From assembly GCA_000333235.1 (NCBI GenBank), contig CAPN01000058.1, positions 1 through 64,000 of the forward strand: a stretch of 64,000 nucleotides of DNA. The letters are read 5' to 3'. Positions 43,958 through 52,700 of the stretch are shown here, in pieces; the stretch's first letter is position 1; each line of letters starts with the position of its first letter. The DNA is from Pseudoalteromonas luteoviolacea B = ATCC 29581. GTDB taxonomy: Bacteria > Pseudomonadota > Gammaproteobacteria > Enterobacterales > Alteromonadaceae. Made by a program: the position numbers and the translations under genes. The notes below the pieces were generated by a model. It worked only from the letters and a program-made list of their open reading frames with translations. It did not search any database and had not been told where the DNA came from.

Positions 43958-46681
43958 ATGGGGTGGTTGTCTAAATCCAAGCCAGTAAAAACAGACGGTG
44001 ATTTTTTAATGGATGCGTTAAAAAGAACGCAAGCCGTTTTAGAGCTTTCCCCACAAGGAAAGATAATTTCAGCGAACGCTAATTTTTCCGATTTGCTAGG
44101 GCATATGTCTGAATCGCTCAAAGACAAATCATTTACCTCGTTGCTATCCCCTTCATTTCGAGAGTCAGGACAAGCCCAAACGGTTTGGTCGAAATTAGGC
44201 TCAGGCGACATCCAGCAAGAAGACTTCTTGTTTGTAAATCAAAATGGTGCTGATAAATGGGTGAATGTTCAACTTTTCCCTTTAAGTAACGACACTGGCC
44301 AAGTCTATAAAGTGACGGCAATTTGTAATGAAAACAATAAAAGCAAACTAGAACAAATCGACCATGCAGGGCAGGTTCGAGCACTCAACCGCTCTCAAGC
44401 CGTCATTGAGTTTAATGTCGATGGCACCATTCTAAAAGCCAATGACAACTTCTTGAAAACGATGGGTTACAAGAAAGAAGAGATTGTTGGTAAGCACCAT
44501 CGTATTTTTGTCGATCCTGAATACGCACAATCAGACGAGTATGCGGATTTTTGGCAGCGAATTGGGAGTGGTGAGTTCCAAAGCGACGAATATAAACGCT
44601 ATGCTAAAGGCGGAAAAACGGTCTGGATCCAAGCAACTTATAACCCAATTGTGGACGAGACAGGTCATATCGTTAAAGTCGTGAAATTTGCCTCTGATAT
44701 TAGCTATCGTAAAAAGCTAGAAGCAAAAGCAAAGCACGATGGCGATTTAGCCACTGCACTTCGTGTGTGTCAAGCAAACGTGATGATTGCCAACAACAAC
44801 ATGGAAATTATTTTCGTAAACGACGAAGTGCAAAAAATGCTGCGTACACACGAAAAATTATTACAAGAAGCGTTGCCTGCATTTAAGGTCGATGCCTTAG
44901 TTGGGACAAACGTTGACTTTTTCCATAAAAACCCAGCACATCAGCAAGCATTAATTGCCAAGCTACAAAAACCATTCAAAACTCGTATTAAAGTAAATGG
45001 CTTAACCTTTGATTTGATCGCCACGCCGTGGATGGACCAACAAGGTAAACGCTTAGGCACAATCGTTGAGTGGTATGACTTAACAGAAAAACTGGCCGAA
45101 GAAGAAGCAAGAGCACAACGTGCTGAAGAAAATTTACGTGTTCGCCAAGCACTAGATAACGTTGCGACCAATGCCATGATTGCAGATGGGGATAATGTTA
45201 TCGTTTATATGAATAAATCGGTGCAAAAAATGATGCAATCAGTGGAGTCAGATCTTCGTAAAGACCTCCCTAATTTTGATGCGCGTAATTTAGTGGGTAA
45301 AAATATCGATGAATTTCATAAGAACCCAGCGCATCAACGCAGCATGTTGTCGGCACTCAAAGACACCTACCGCACCCAAATTAAAGTCGGTGGCCGTACC
45401 TTCTCATTGATTGCAACGCCTATTTACACAGAAACGAATGAACGCGTTGGGACAGTGGTTGAGTGGAATGATCGTACTGCTGAAGTGCAAATGGAAGAAG
45501 AAATTGATCATTTGGTCAGTAGTGCAAGCCGCGGTGAGCTTGATGTTCGAGTTAGTGAAAGTGGTAAACAAGGGTTCTTCTTAACCTTAACCAAAGGCTT
45601 GAATGATTTATTAGCGAATATCGCAGAGGCAATTGAAGAGACAGGTAGTATGCTTGATTCATTAGCCAATGGCGATCTTTCTCGTCGAATTGACAAAGAT
45701 TATGAAGGCGCGTTTGAAAAGCTCAAAACGGATGCCAATGCCACCGCCGATAAACTAACTGAAGTCATCAACCGTATCAGTACATCGGCGTCATTAGTTG
45801 CCAGCGGTGCAGAAGAAATTTCGCAAGGCAATGCCGATTTAAGTCAGCGTACAGAAGAGCAAGCTTCTTCGCTTGAGGAAACGGCATCGAGTATGGAAGA
45901 AATGACCAGTACGGTACGCCAAAACGCCGATAATGCGCGAGTAGCGAACCAACTGGCGGAAGAAACCAGTGATAAAGCAGAGCTAGGTGGTACCGTTGTT
46001 GGACGTGCAGTAGAAAGTATGTCAGCAATCAACGAATCCAGTAAAAAAATTGCAGACATCATCGGCGTCATTGATGAAATCGCATTCCAAACGAACTTAT
46101 TGGCGCTTAATGCTGCTGTAGAGGCCGCGCGAGCAGGTGAGCAAGGGCGTGGCTTTGCGGTTGTTGCAGGTGAAGTTCGTAACCTCGCACAGCGCTCTGC
46201 TGCTGCTGCGAAAGAAATTAAAGACTTGATCCGTGACAGTGTCAGCAAAGTTGAAGATGGTACTATCTTGGTTAATGAATCAGGTTCGACATTAAAAGAA
46301 ATTGTTGGTGCAGTGCGTCGTGTTACTGAAATGATTGCGCAAATTGCCGCTGCATCGCAAGAGCAAAGTTCTGGTATCGAGCAAGTGAATAAAGCTGTGT
46401 CTCAGATGGATGAAATGACACAGCAGAATGCGGCATTGGTAGAAGAAGCATCTGCTGCAGGTGAATCGATGGCGGAGCAAGCACGGGACATGCGTCGTTT
46501 ACTCAACTTCTTTACATTAGGCGGCTCGGACCAAATGGTGCAACCTAAGCTCAATGGTGCATCGTCTAAACCAATTGCGATAGAACACCAATCTAAATCA
46601 GCAAAAAGCCCGGCTAAACCAACGAGTAAACCTGCTGGTAATAAGTTTGTGGATGAAGCGGACGAGTGGGAAGAGTTTTAA
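43958..46681 (+). CDS. Soluble multi-PAS methyl-accepting chemotaxis protein
   Basis: This 907-residue receptor has no membrane helix. It holds two BdlA/Aer-like PAS domains (about 20-130 and 145-250), then two mutually similar PAS-type modules (about 265-380 and 390-505) each with the FHKNPAHQ motif and a KT/RT-IKV-G-TF strand. A HAMP-like region (about 505-620) and the signalling domain (about 620-880) with hairpin tip [20 protein letters not shown] follow. The C-terminus is EWEEF, matching the xWxxF tether that binds CheR; Pseudomonas aeruginosa Aer2 ends in GWEEF. It probably senses an intracellular redox or gas signal (inference). Confidence 0.92.
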   Translation: MGWLSKSKPVKTDGDFLMDALKRTQAVLELSPQGKIISANANFSDLLGHMSESLKDKSFTSLLSPSFRESGQAQTVWSKLGSGDIQQEDFLFVNQNGADKWVNVQLFPLSNDTGQVYKVTAICNENNKSKLEQIDHAGQVRALNRSQAVIEFNVDGTILKANDNFLKTMGYKKEEIVGKHHRIFVDPEYAQSDEYADFWQRIGSGEFQSDEYKRYAKGGKTVWIQATYNPIVDETGHIVKVVKFASDISYRKKLEAKAKHDGDLATALRVCQANVMIANNNMEIIFVNDEVQKMLRTHEKLLQEALPAFKVDALVGTNVDFFHKNPAHQQALIAKLQKPFKTRIKVNGLTFDLIATPWMDQQGKRLGTIVEWYDLTEKLAEEEARAQRAEENLRVRQALDNVATNAMIADGDNVIVYMNKSVQKMMQSVESDLRKDLPNFDARNLVGKNIDEFHKNPAHQRSMLSALKDTYRTQIKVGGRTFSLIATPIYTETNERVGTVVEWNDRTAEVQMEEEIDHLVSSASRGELDVRVSESGKQGFFLTLTKGLNDLLANIAEAIEETGSMLDSLANGDLSRRIDKDYEGAFEKLKTDANATADKLTEVINRISTSASLVASGAEEISQGNADLSQRTEEQASSLEETASSMEEMTSTVRQNADNARVANQLAEETSDKAELGGTVVGRAVESMSAINESSKKIADIIGVIDEIAFQTNLLALNAAVEAARAGEQGRGFAVVAGEVRNLAQRSAAAAKEIKDLIRDSVSKVEDGTILVNESGSTLKEIVGAVRRVTEMIAQIAAASQEQSSGIEQVNKAVSQMDEMTQQNAALVEEASAAGESMAEQARDMRRLLNFFTLGGSDQMVQPKLNGASSKPIAIEHQSKSAKSPAKPTSKPAGNKFVDEADEWEEF

Positions 46682-46682
46682 T

Positions 46683-46732
46683 CCTTTGCTTTGGGGCGAT
46701 TGTGCGATGCATGGTTGCCCCCACAAGCAAGG
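46683..46732 (+). other. Long stem-loop between receptor and cheR
   Basis: CCTTTGCTTTGGGGC pairs with GCCCCCACAAGCAAGG, leaving small bulges, around an inner GTGC-GAT-GCAT segment. It begins just after the receptor stop codon and lacks a T run. It may lower read-through or protect the receptor mRNA, giving different levels of receptor and of CheR/CheD/CheB. The rest of the 242-base gap has nothing else I recognise. Confidence 0.5.
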
Positions 46733-46923
46733 TTCGATGCCTAGTTTAGTTAGCAACCGTTAAAAGAATCAAAGTCATCTCTCAATTTAATTATTTATAA
46801 AAGAATAGGGTGATTGTAGGAGTACAGTTCTTTTTTATTTAAATGTCGACGGTGTGAAGCTCTAAATCGACTCACTTCCAGCCAGAATGTTGCCAGTAGC
46901 GTAACGGTCTTTTTGAGGATGTT

Positions 46924-47751
46924 ATGAAAGAATTTCCATTTTCTGACAGCGATTTCAAAGCAATCTCTGACAAAGTGTATAAAGCCTGTGGCATCGTATT
47001 GGGACCGCATAAACGGGAAATGGTCTATTCGCGATTAGCAAGGCGAATACGAGCGAATAATTTGGACTCGTTTAGTGCGTATCTAGATTATCTCGATGAT
47101 CATTTAGACGAGGAGTTCAGTGCGTTTATTAATGCAATTACGACAAATCTTACGTCGTTTTTTCGCGAGAATCACCATTTTGAATTTCTTAAAGATGACC
47201 TTATACCTCTCCTTCTTAAGCGCAATCAGCAAAGTAAGCGAGTGAGGATTTGGTCTGCGGGTTGCTCGACCGGGGAAGAACCTTATTCGATAGCGATGAC
47301 AATCTGTGAACAGTTTCCTAAAACTTGGGATGTAAAAATTCTTGCGACTGACCTAGACTCAAATGTATTAGAGCGAGCTTGTCGTGGAGAATACAGTGCC
47401 ACGAATGTCACAGGGTTAAGCGATGTGCAGTTGAAAAAATTTTTTTTAAAAAGCCCTGATGGAAGTTTGTTTAAGGTCAAGTCTGAAATTCAAAAAATGG
47501 TGCATTTTAAACGACTCAACTTACTGGAAAATTGGCCAATGAAAGGGCCATTTGATGTGATTTTTTGCCGTAATGTACTTATTTATTTTGATAAAGAGAC
47601 GAAAGACCAGTTGTTCGAAGGCTATTATTCGTTATTGGCAGATCATGGACACCTCTTAATTGGTCATTCGGAGTCAATGGGTAAAGAGCATACAGAATAT
47701 AAAAGTTTAGGAAAGACCATGTATCGTAAGGCTTCTTATGCATCAATTTAA
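46924..47751 (+). CDS. cheR: Chemoreceptor methyltransferase CheR
   Basis: This 275-residue SAM-dependent glutamate methyltransferase has an N-terminal helical domain (FKAISDKVYKACGIVLGPHK, NAITTNLTSFFRENHHFEFL) and a methyltransferase domain with motif I WSAGCSTGEEPYSIAM and FDVIFCRNVLIYFDK. The beta-subdomain region that grips receptor tethers is present, fitting the EWEEF tail of the receptor. Its end overlaps cheD by 14 bases. Confidence 0.96.
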   Translation: MKEFPFSDSDFKAISDKVYKACGIVLGPHKREMVYSRLARRIRANNLDSFSAYLDYLDDHLDEEFSAFINAITTNLTSFFRENHHFEFLKDDLIPLLLKRNQQSKRVRIWSAGCSTGEEPYSIAMTICEQFPKTWDVKILATDLDSNVLERACRGEYSATNVTGLSDVQLKKFFLKSPDGSLFKVKSEIQKMVHFKRLNLLENWPMKGPFDVIFCRNVLIYFDKETKDQLFEGYYSLLADHGHLLIGHSESMGKEHTEYKSLGKTMYRKASYASI

Positions 47752-48352
47752 GCCAGTTATTCAAGGATTTGAACACGTTAAACGCTTTTGGGATTCTAGC
47801 CGTGGTAAGGTGGTGGCAAAAGTTTTACCGGGTGAATTTTATATTTCTAAACAAGACGAACTGATTTCGACGGTGCTTGGTTCCTGTATTTCAGCGTGTG
47901 TTTACGATGACTCCCTTGGGATCGGCGGCATGAATCATTTTATGCTGCCAGGGGTGCGAGATGCCGATCATTTGCATGCTAATGATTTAAGTTGTCGCTA
48001 TGGAAACTGGGCCATGGAGTTTTTAATCAACGAATTGTTGAAAAATGGCGCTTCACGTAAAAACTTAAAGGTGAAATTGTTTGGTGGTGGCAAAATTATT
48101 CGTTCTATGACTGACATTGGTATTGGTAATATCCGTTTTGCAAACGACTATGTGAAAGAGGAAGGTCTTGACCTGGTTTCTCACGACGTTGGTGGGCCCT
48201 GGCCACGTAAAATCGTATTTGATCCGCAAAATGGCAAAGTACAAGTGAAGAAATTGCGTGAAATGCATAACGATACGATCGAGAAACGTGAAGTTCGTTA
48301 CCTACATGAAATTGAAGCGCAAGATAAACAAACGAACATTGAACTGTTCTAA
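47738..48352 (+). CDS. cheD: Chemoreceptor glutamine deamidase CheD
   Basis: This 204-residue CheD contains the catalytic cysteine motif TVLGSCISACVYD, the partner histidine in GGMNHFMLPG, and KLFGGGKIIRSMTDIG. It deamidates receptor glutamines. CheD is typical of F7-like and Gram-positive systems and absent from E. coli. AAGG precedes the ATG within the cheR coding end. Confidence 0.95.
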   Translation: MHQFKPVIQGFEHVKRFWDSSRGKVVAKVLPGEFYISKQDELISTVLGSCISACVYDDSLGIGGMNHFMLPGVRDADHLHANDLSCRYGNWAMEFLINELLKNGASRKNLKVKLFGGGKIIRSMTDIGIGNIRFANDYVKEEGLDLVSHDVGGPWPRKIVFDPQNGKVQVKKLREMHNDTIEKREVRYLHEIEAQDKQTNIELF

Positions 48353-48361
48353 GAGACGGTT

Positions 48362-49387
48362 ATGATAAAAGTATTAATAGTAGATGACTCTCCTTTAATT
48401 CGAAAATTGCTTACCGAGATCTTGCAAGAAGCAGTGGATATTTCGGTGGTTGGGACGGCTGAAGATCCCTTTGATGCCAGAGAGAAAATCAAGCAACTGA
48501 ACCCTGATGTGCTTACCCTAGACATTGAAATGCCAAAAATGAACGGCATTAGCTTCTTAAAAAACCTAATGCGTTTACGTCCTATGCCGGTGGTGATGAT
48601 CAGTACTTTGACACAAGAGGGCTCTCCCGCAACACTTGAGGCGTTAGAGTTAGGTGCAGTAGACTTTATCGCAAAGCCCACGGTACGGGTTGCAGAGCAA
48701 CTCAAGGCATATCAAAGTACGGTGCATGATAAAATACGTGCAGCATATAGAGCAAAACTCCGACCATTTAAAGCGAGTGCTATTGGTACACCTACCGTGA
48801 TCCAGCATGATCGGTTTCCAAGTGGAAAAGTGATTGCAATTGGTGCCAGTACCGGTGGAACGGAGGCAATAAAAGAGGTGTTGGTCCGTTTACCGAAAAA
48901 CTGTCCTCCTGTGGTGGTAACACAGCACATACCTCCTATTTTTAGTTCGTCGTTTGCTATGCGTATGGATAAATGTTGTGAGATTAATGTCAAAGAAGCA
49001 GAGCATGGTGATGTGTTAGTACAAGGTACAGCGTACATTGCGCCAGGTGATCGACATTTAAAAGTAGTTAAAAAAGGCACTCAACTTGTATGTGAGTTGG
49101 AAGACTCGGAACTGGTTAATCGACATAAACCAGCGGTCGATGTGCTATTTAATTCGTTAGTGTTGTGTACGCCTAAAAACGTAAGCGCTGTTTTACTTAC
49201 CGGAATGGGGAGCGATGGAGCAAGAGGATTATTAGCACTGAAAGAAGCAGGAGCTAAGACGTACGCTCAAGATGAAGCGACCAGTGTGGTTTGGGGTATG
49301 CCAAGGGCAGCACATGAAATAGGTGCTAGCCAAGCGTTATTACCCCTTCAAAAGGTAACCGAAACATTACTAAACAGCGTATTATAA
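48362..49387 (+). CDS. cheB: Chemoreceptor methylesterase CheB
   Basis: This 341-residue protein has an N-terminal receiver (D8/D9, D54 in LTLDIEMPKMNG) and a C-terminal methylesterase with the catalytic serine in IAIGASTGGTEAI, histidine in VVTQHIPP and aspartate in GMGSDGARGL. It removes receptor methyl groups when phosphorylated by CheA. It is the last gene of the operon. Confidence 0.96.
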   Translation: MIKVLIVDDSPLIRKLLTEILQEAVDISVVGTAEDPFDAREKIKQLNPDVLTLDIEMPKMNGISFLKNLMRLRPMPVVMISTLTQEGSPATLEALELGAVDFIAKPTVRVAEQLKAYQSTVHDKIRAAYRAKLRPFKASAIGTPTVIQHDRFPSGKVIAIGASTGGTEAIKEVLVRLPKNCPPVVVTQHIPPIFSSSFAMRMDKCCEINVKEAEHGDVLVQGTAYIAPGDRHLKVVKKGTQLVCELEDSELVNRHKPAVDVLFNSLVLCTPKNVSAVLLTGMGSDGARGLLALKEAGAKTYAQDEATSVVWGMPRAAHEIGASQALLPLQKVTETLLNSVL

Positions 49388-49400
49388 CCATCGCTGCAGC

Positions 49401-50432
49401 CTATTCGATGATCAGCCACTGCTGAGAATACCAGTGGTAACGTTGACTATTACCTTTGACAGGGGCGGTACAATTGTAACGACTGCGGCCAATTTTAAGT
49501 GGTGATTTCGCCTGAATTTGTACAGTATCAGCACTTGTCCAAGTGACCTCAGCTTGGTCTTGCCCTGTCACGTAACATGCAAATTGACTTTGATGAAAGG
49601 TTTTTTCTTTAAATGTTAATGTGAGTTGCGGGGTTTTAGTTCTGGTGACTGTGTCTTCGTAGCTTACTTTACTTAATGAAAAGGCTGACGAGTTTAATTT
49701 TACAGAAAGCGTTTCTAAGTCGGCGTAAATGCCCGAGGCAGGGTAGCGCGGTACCGCGGTCCATTCTGTGGTTTCGTTTATGGCTCCGGATTGTTGCCCG
49801 ATCCCAATGAGCCCCATTTCAATCAGTAGCTCTTGTAGCGCTCGATTATATTCACCATAAGGGAACGCAACCCACGGGTAGTCATGGCCTATTTCTTCTT
49901 TGATCCGAGCTTGAGCGTAATTTAAATCTGCTCTAATACGTTCACGCCACTGCTCGTCTGTTTCGTCTTTTAATTTGTCATGCAGGTAATCGTGTTGAGC
50001 AGAGTGACTCGCGATAGTCGCACCTTGTTTTGCCAGTGTACGTAATTGATCCCATGTCATTACATAGCTTTTTTGTTCATCAATGAGTTTTGGATTGACG
50101 AAGATAGTGTATGGAAAGTGATAGGATTCCAGTAGTGGCGCGGCAGCATCAAAATTGTTGCTATAGCCATCGTCAAACGTAATCGCAATCGTTTTTTCAG
50201 GCAGTGGTTTTTCTGCTTGAAGTGCACTAAGTACCTCATGGAGATGAATGACGTGATAGTCATTGCTTTGCAAGTAATCTAAGTGTTGTCGAAAAGTTTT
50301 GCTTGAAACACTTGTTACAGCAGGAAGTGTTTCACTCACGTGATGATATTGTAAAATAACAGCTGCCGGTGATCCGAAAGAAACCCCCAATGACAAGAAT
50401 AGGCTGAGATGCGCGCGTTTATTACCAATCAT
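49401..50432 (-). CDS. Polysaccharide deacetylase (NodB-homology) protein
   Basis: This 343-residue secreted enzyme has a signal peptide (RAHLSLFLSLGVSFGSPAA) and a carbohydrate esterase 4 domain: ITFDDGYSNNF (catalytic D and metal D), metal histidines in SHSAQHDYL, and AFPYGEYN. The N-terminal VILQYHHVSE stretch resembles the deacetylase domain of PgaB/IcaB. A C-terminal beta-rich region (about 245-343) of unknown function follows. It likely removes acetyl groups from an N-acetylhexosamine polymer in the periplasm. Its 5' end overlaps the divergent MATE gene by 24 bases. Confidence 0.88.
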   Translation of the reverse strand: MIGNKRAHLSLFLSLGVSFGSPAAVILQYHHVSETLPAVTSVSSKTFRQHLDYLQSNDYHVIHLHEVLSALQAEKPLPEKTIAITFDDGYSNNFDAAAPLLESYHFPYTIFVNPKLIDEQKSYVMTWDQLRTLAKQGATIASHSAQHDYLHDKLKDETDEQWRERIRADLNYAQARIKEEIGHDYPWVAFPYGEYNRALQELLIEMGLIGIGQQSGAINETTEWTAVPRYPASGIYADLETLSVKLNSSAFSLSKVSYEDTVTRTKTPQLTLTFKEKTFHQSQFACYVTGQDQAEVTWTSADTVQIQAKSPLKIGRSRYNCTAPVKGNSQRYHWYSQQWLIIE

Positions 50433-51737
50433 AAATTACAACACCTTGAATTGCTGCGTCTTAGTGGACCAATGATACTAGCAAATATTTCGGTGCCACT
50501 ACTAGGGTTAGTTGATACTGCAGTTATAGGTCATCTCTCAAATACCTATTTTCTTGCTGCAATAGCATTAGGTTCAAGTTCAGTTTCCTTGATTTTTTGG
50601 TTACTAGGATTCTTGCGCATGAGTACTACGGGCTTGGTAGCTCAGCGATACGGAGAACAAAACATTGGCGAATTATGGCGACAATTATTGGCGAGCTGTT
50701 CGTTAGCCGTTGTCCTTGCACTTAGTTTAAATCTCGCTAGTGCGCCCATTATATCGTTAATTGCTTGGCTTGCGAGCCCATCGCAAGAAGTGATAATGCT
50801 TGCGAGTGAATACATTCAAATTCGCTTTTTAGGCGCCCCTGCTGCACTTTTGAACTTGGTCATGCTTGGTGCTTTATTGGGAATGCAAAATGGCAAAGGG
50901 CCATTTTATGTTGTGCTTTGTACTAACTTGCTAAATATTATTTTGGATATTTGGTTCGTCGTAGGACTTGATTGGGGGGTTACAGGTGCTGCTTGGGCAA
51001 GCGTTGCAGCAGAATACAGCGCGTGTATTTTAGCGACTTATTTGCTCTACCGAGCATTAAAAAAAGAGGGGGTAGAATGTCGTCTTGAAAGACCAAAGCT
51101 AAGCCAATTACTTGGGCTCTTAAGTTTAAATCGAGACATTTTTCTACGCTCTTTAGTTCTGCAAGCGTGCTTTAGTTTTATGACATTTTATGGTGCCCGG
51201 CTTGGTGATGTTATTTTAGCGGCGAATGCGGTGCTGTTGAATTTTTTGTTGCTCTTGAGCTTTGCGATGGATGGAATTGCCTATGCGTTAGAAGCGAAGG
51301 TCGGCATGGCTGTAGGTAGAAAACGTTTTTGCGAGGTTTCAACGTGGGTGAAGGTGGGCTTTTTTTGGGGGAGTGTTTTAGCAATCGGGTATGCCGTTTT
51401 TTTTGCATATTTAGGGCAAGACATCATTGAGTTGTTAACCTCCATAGAAGCTGTGCAACAGGTTGCGTTGGCGTTTTTACCATGGATCGTTTTATTGCCT
51501 TTGGTTGCAACAAGTAGTTTTTTGCTTGATGGAATTTTTATTGGTTTGACGCGTGCCAAAGACATGCGCAACACCATGTGGATCTCTGGAATAGTTGGAT
51601 TTGCATTACCGTTTTGGCTGGCACAGAGTTATGGTAATCATGCATTATGGCTTGCCATGAGCGGGTTTATGGCGATGCGCGGAATTACTTTGGGTCTTCG
51701 TTATCGAACAATGATGCGCGATATTGCTTTTGATTGA
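50409..51737 (+). CDS. MATE-family efflux transporter (DinF-like)
   Basis: This 442-residue inner-membrane protein has 12 predicted helices in the MATE pattern (LSGPMILANISVPLLGLVDT, AVIGHLSNTYFLAAIALGSS, then FLLDGIFIGLTRAKDMRNTM in the second half), closest to the DinF group. It exports cationic or other drugs or metabolites using Na+ or H+. In enterobacteria dinF follows lexA; here it is over 18 kb away and has no SOS box that I can see. Its end overlaps the next minus-strand gene by 53 bases. Confidence 0.9.
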   Translation: MRAFITNHKLQHLELLRLSGPMILANISVPLLGLVDTAVIGHLSNTYFLAAIALGSSSVSLIFWLLGFLRMSTTGLVAQRYGEQNIGELWRQLLASCSLAVVLALSLNLASAPIISLIAWLASPSQEVIMLASEYIQIRFLGAPAALLNLVMLGALLGMQNGKGPFYVVLCTNLLNIILDIWFVVGLDWGVTGAAWASVAAEYSACILATYLLYRALKKEGVECRLERPKLSQLLGLLSLNRDIFLRSLVLQACFSFMTFYGARLGDVILAANAVLLNFLLLLSFAMDGIAYALEAKVGMAVGRKRFCEVSTWVKVGFFWGSVLAIGYAVFFAYLGQDIIELLTSIEAVQQVALAFLPWIVLLPLVATSSFLLDGIFIGLTRAKDMRNTMWISGIVGFALPFWLAQSYGNHALWLAMSGFMAMRGITLGLRYRTMMRDIAFD

Positions 51738-51960
51738 GCACTTGAGCAAAACGATTTGCAAATACACCGCTGTATCCCCAAGCGGCAATTAGGCCGCCAG
51801 GGATAAGTAGAATGAGTCCAAACACTTGGAGCAAGGGCCAATATACATAACCTAGGCCTATCAAAAAGGCCCCGCCCGTAAACACGGCGAGACCAATCAA
51901 AAAGCGTTTTAAACTTTGCTTAGGGTTGCTACCTAGACGAAAGATCCACTCTTTAAACAC
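51685..51960 (-). CDS. Small membrane protein, unknown function
   Basis: This 91-residue protein has two hydrophobic helices (FLIGLAVFTGGAFLIGLGYV and LLQVFGLILLIPGGLIAAWG) between charged ends. It starts 16 bases after nfuA on the same strand and probably belongs to its operon. The 3' end overlaps the convergent MATE gene. I do not recognise the family. Confidence 0.65.
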   Translation of the reverse strand: MFKEWIFRLGSNPKQSLKRFLIGLAVFTGGAFLIGLGYVYWPLLQVFGLILLIPGGLIAAWGYSGVFANRFAQVLNQKQYRASLFDNEDPK

Positions 51961-51976
51961 GCGCTTACATCACTCG

Positions 51977-52552
51977 TTAGTAATATGAATGCTCACCATG
52001 TGCGTGCTCAGTGATGTCGCGCACGCCTGAGATCTCAGGGAATTTTGCGATCATCTCTTTTTCAATCCCTTCTTTTAGGGTGACATCGATCATTGAGCAG
52101 CCATTACAACCACCACCAAATTGCAGTACAGCAATTCCTTCTTTGGTGATTTCAACTAAACTAACTTGACCACCATGGTTTGCAAGTTGAGGATTTACTT
52201 CGGTGGTCAACATATGTTGCACACGTTCTTGCAACGAAGCATCGTCGCCGATTTTTTTCGCTTTCGCATTTGGTGCTTTTAGAGTTAATTGAGTGCCCAT
52301 TTTATCCGTCACGAAATCAATTTCAGCGTCTTCTAAAAATGGTGCACTTTCAGCGTCTACTACTGCGTCAAATCCATTGAAAGGTAAACGAATGTCAGTT
52401 GCTTCAACAGCATCGGCTGGGCAATATGAAACGCCACACTCTGCTTTGGACGTGCCAGGGTTGACAACAAAGACACGAATATTTGTGCCTTCAGCTTGAT
52501 TAGATAACAATTTACCAAAATGCGTTTGTGCACTTTCAGAGATTTTGATCAT
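51977..52552 (-). CDS. nfuA: Fe-S cluster biogenesis protein NfuA
   Basis: This 191-residue carrier has an N-terminal degenerate A-type (HesB-like) domain ([13 protein letters not shown]) and a C-terminal NifU-type domain with the cluster-binding CxxC in [20 protein letters not shown]. It carries a 4Fe-4S cluster to target enzymes. Together with comF and bioH nearby it echoes the E. coli bioH-gntX-nfuA neighbourhood. Confidence 0.96.
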   Translation of the reverse strand: MIKISESAQTHFGKLLSNQAEGTNIRVFVVNPGTSKAECGVSYCPADAVEATDIRLPFNGFDAVVDAESAPFLEDAEIDFVTDKMGTQLTLKAPNAKAKKIGDDASLQERVQHMLTTEVNPQLANHGGQVSLVEITKEGIAVLQFGGGCNGCSMIDVTLKEGIEKEMIAKFPEISGVRDITEHAHGEHSYY

Positions 52553-52700
52553 AACGGAACTATACTTGACTAAATTACTCGGTTAATCGCTATCATACTC
52601 CGCTCGTCTTATTGTCGCCAGTGTTGAACGAAAAATTTTGGCATTCTTTGTACAGGGTTGATAGCGTCTAGTGAACGAGAACAATAATGTAGGGACCCTT

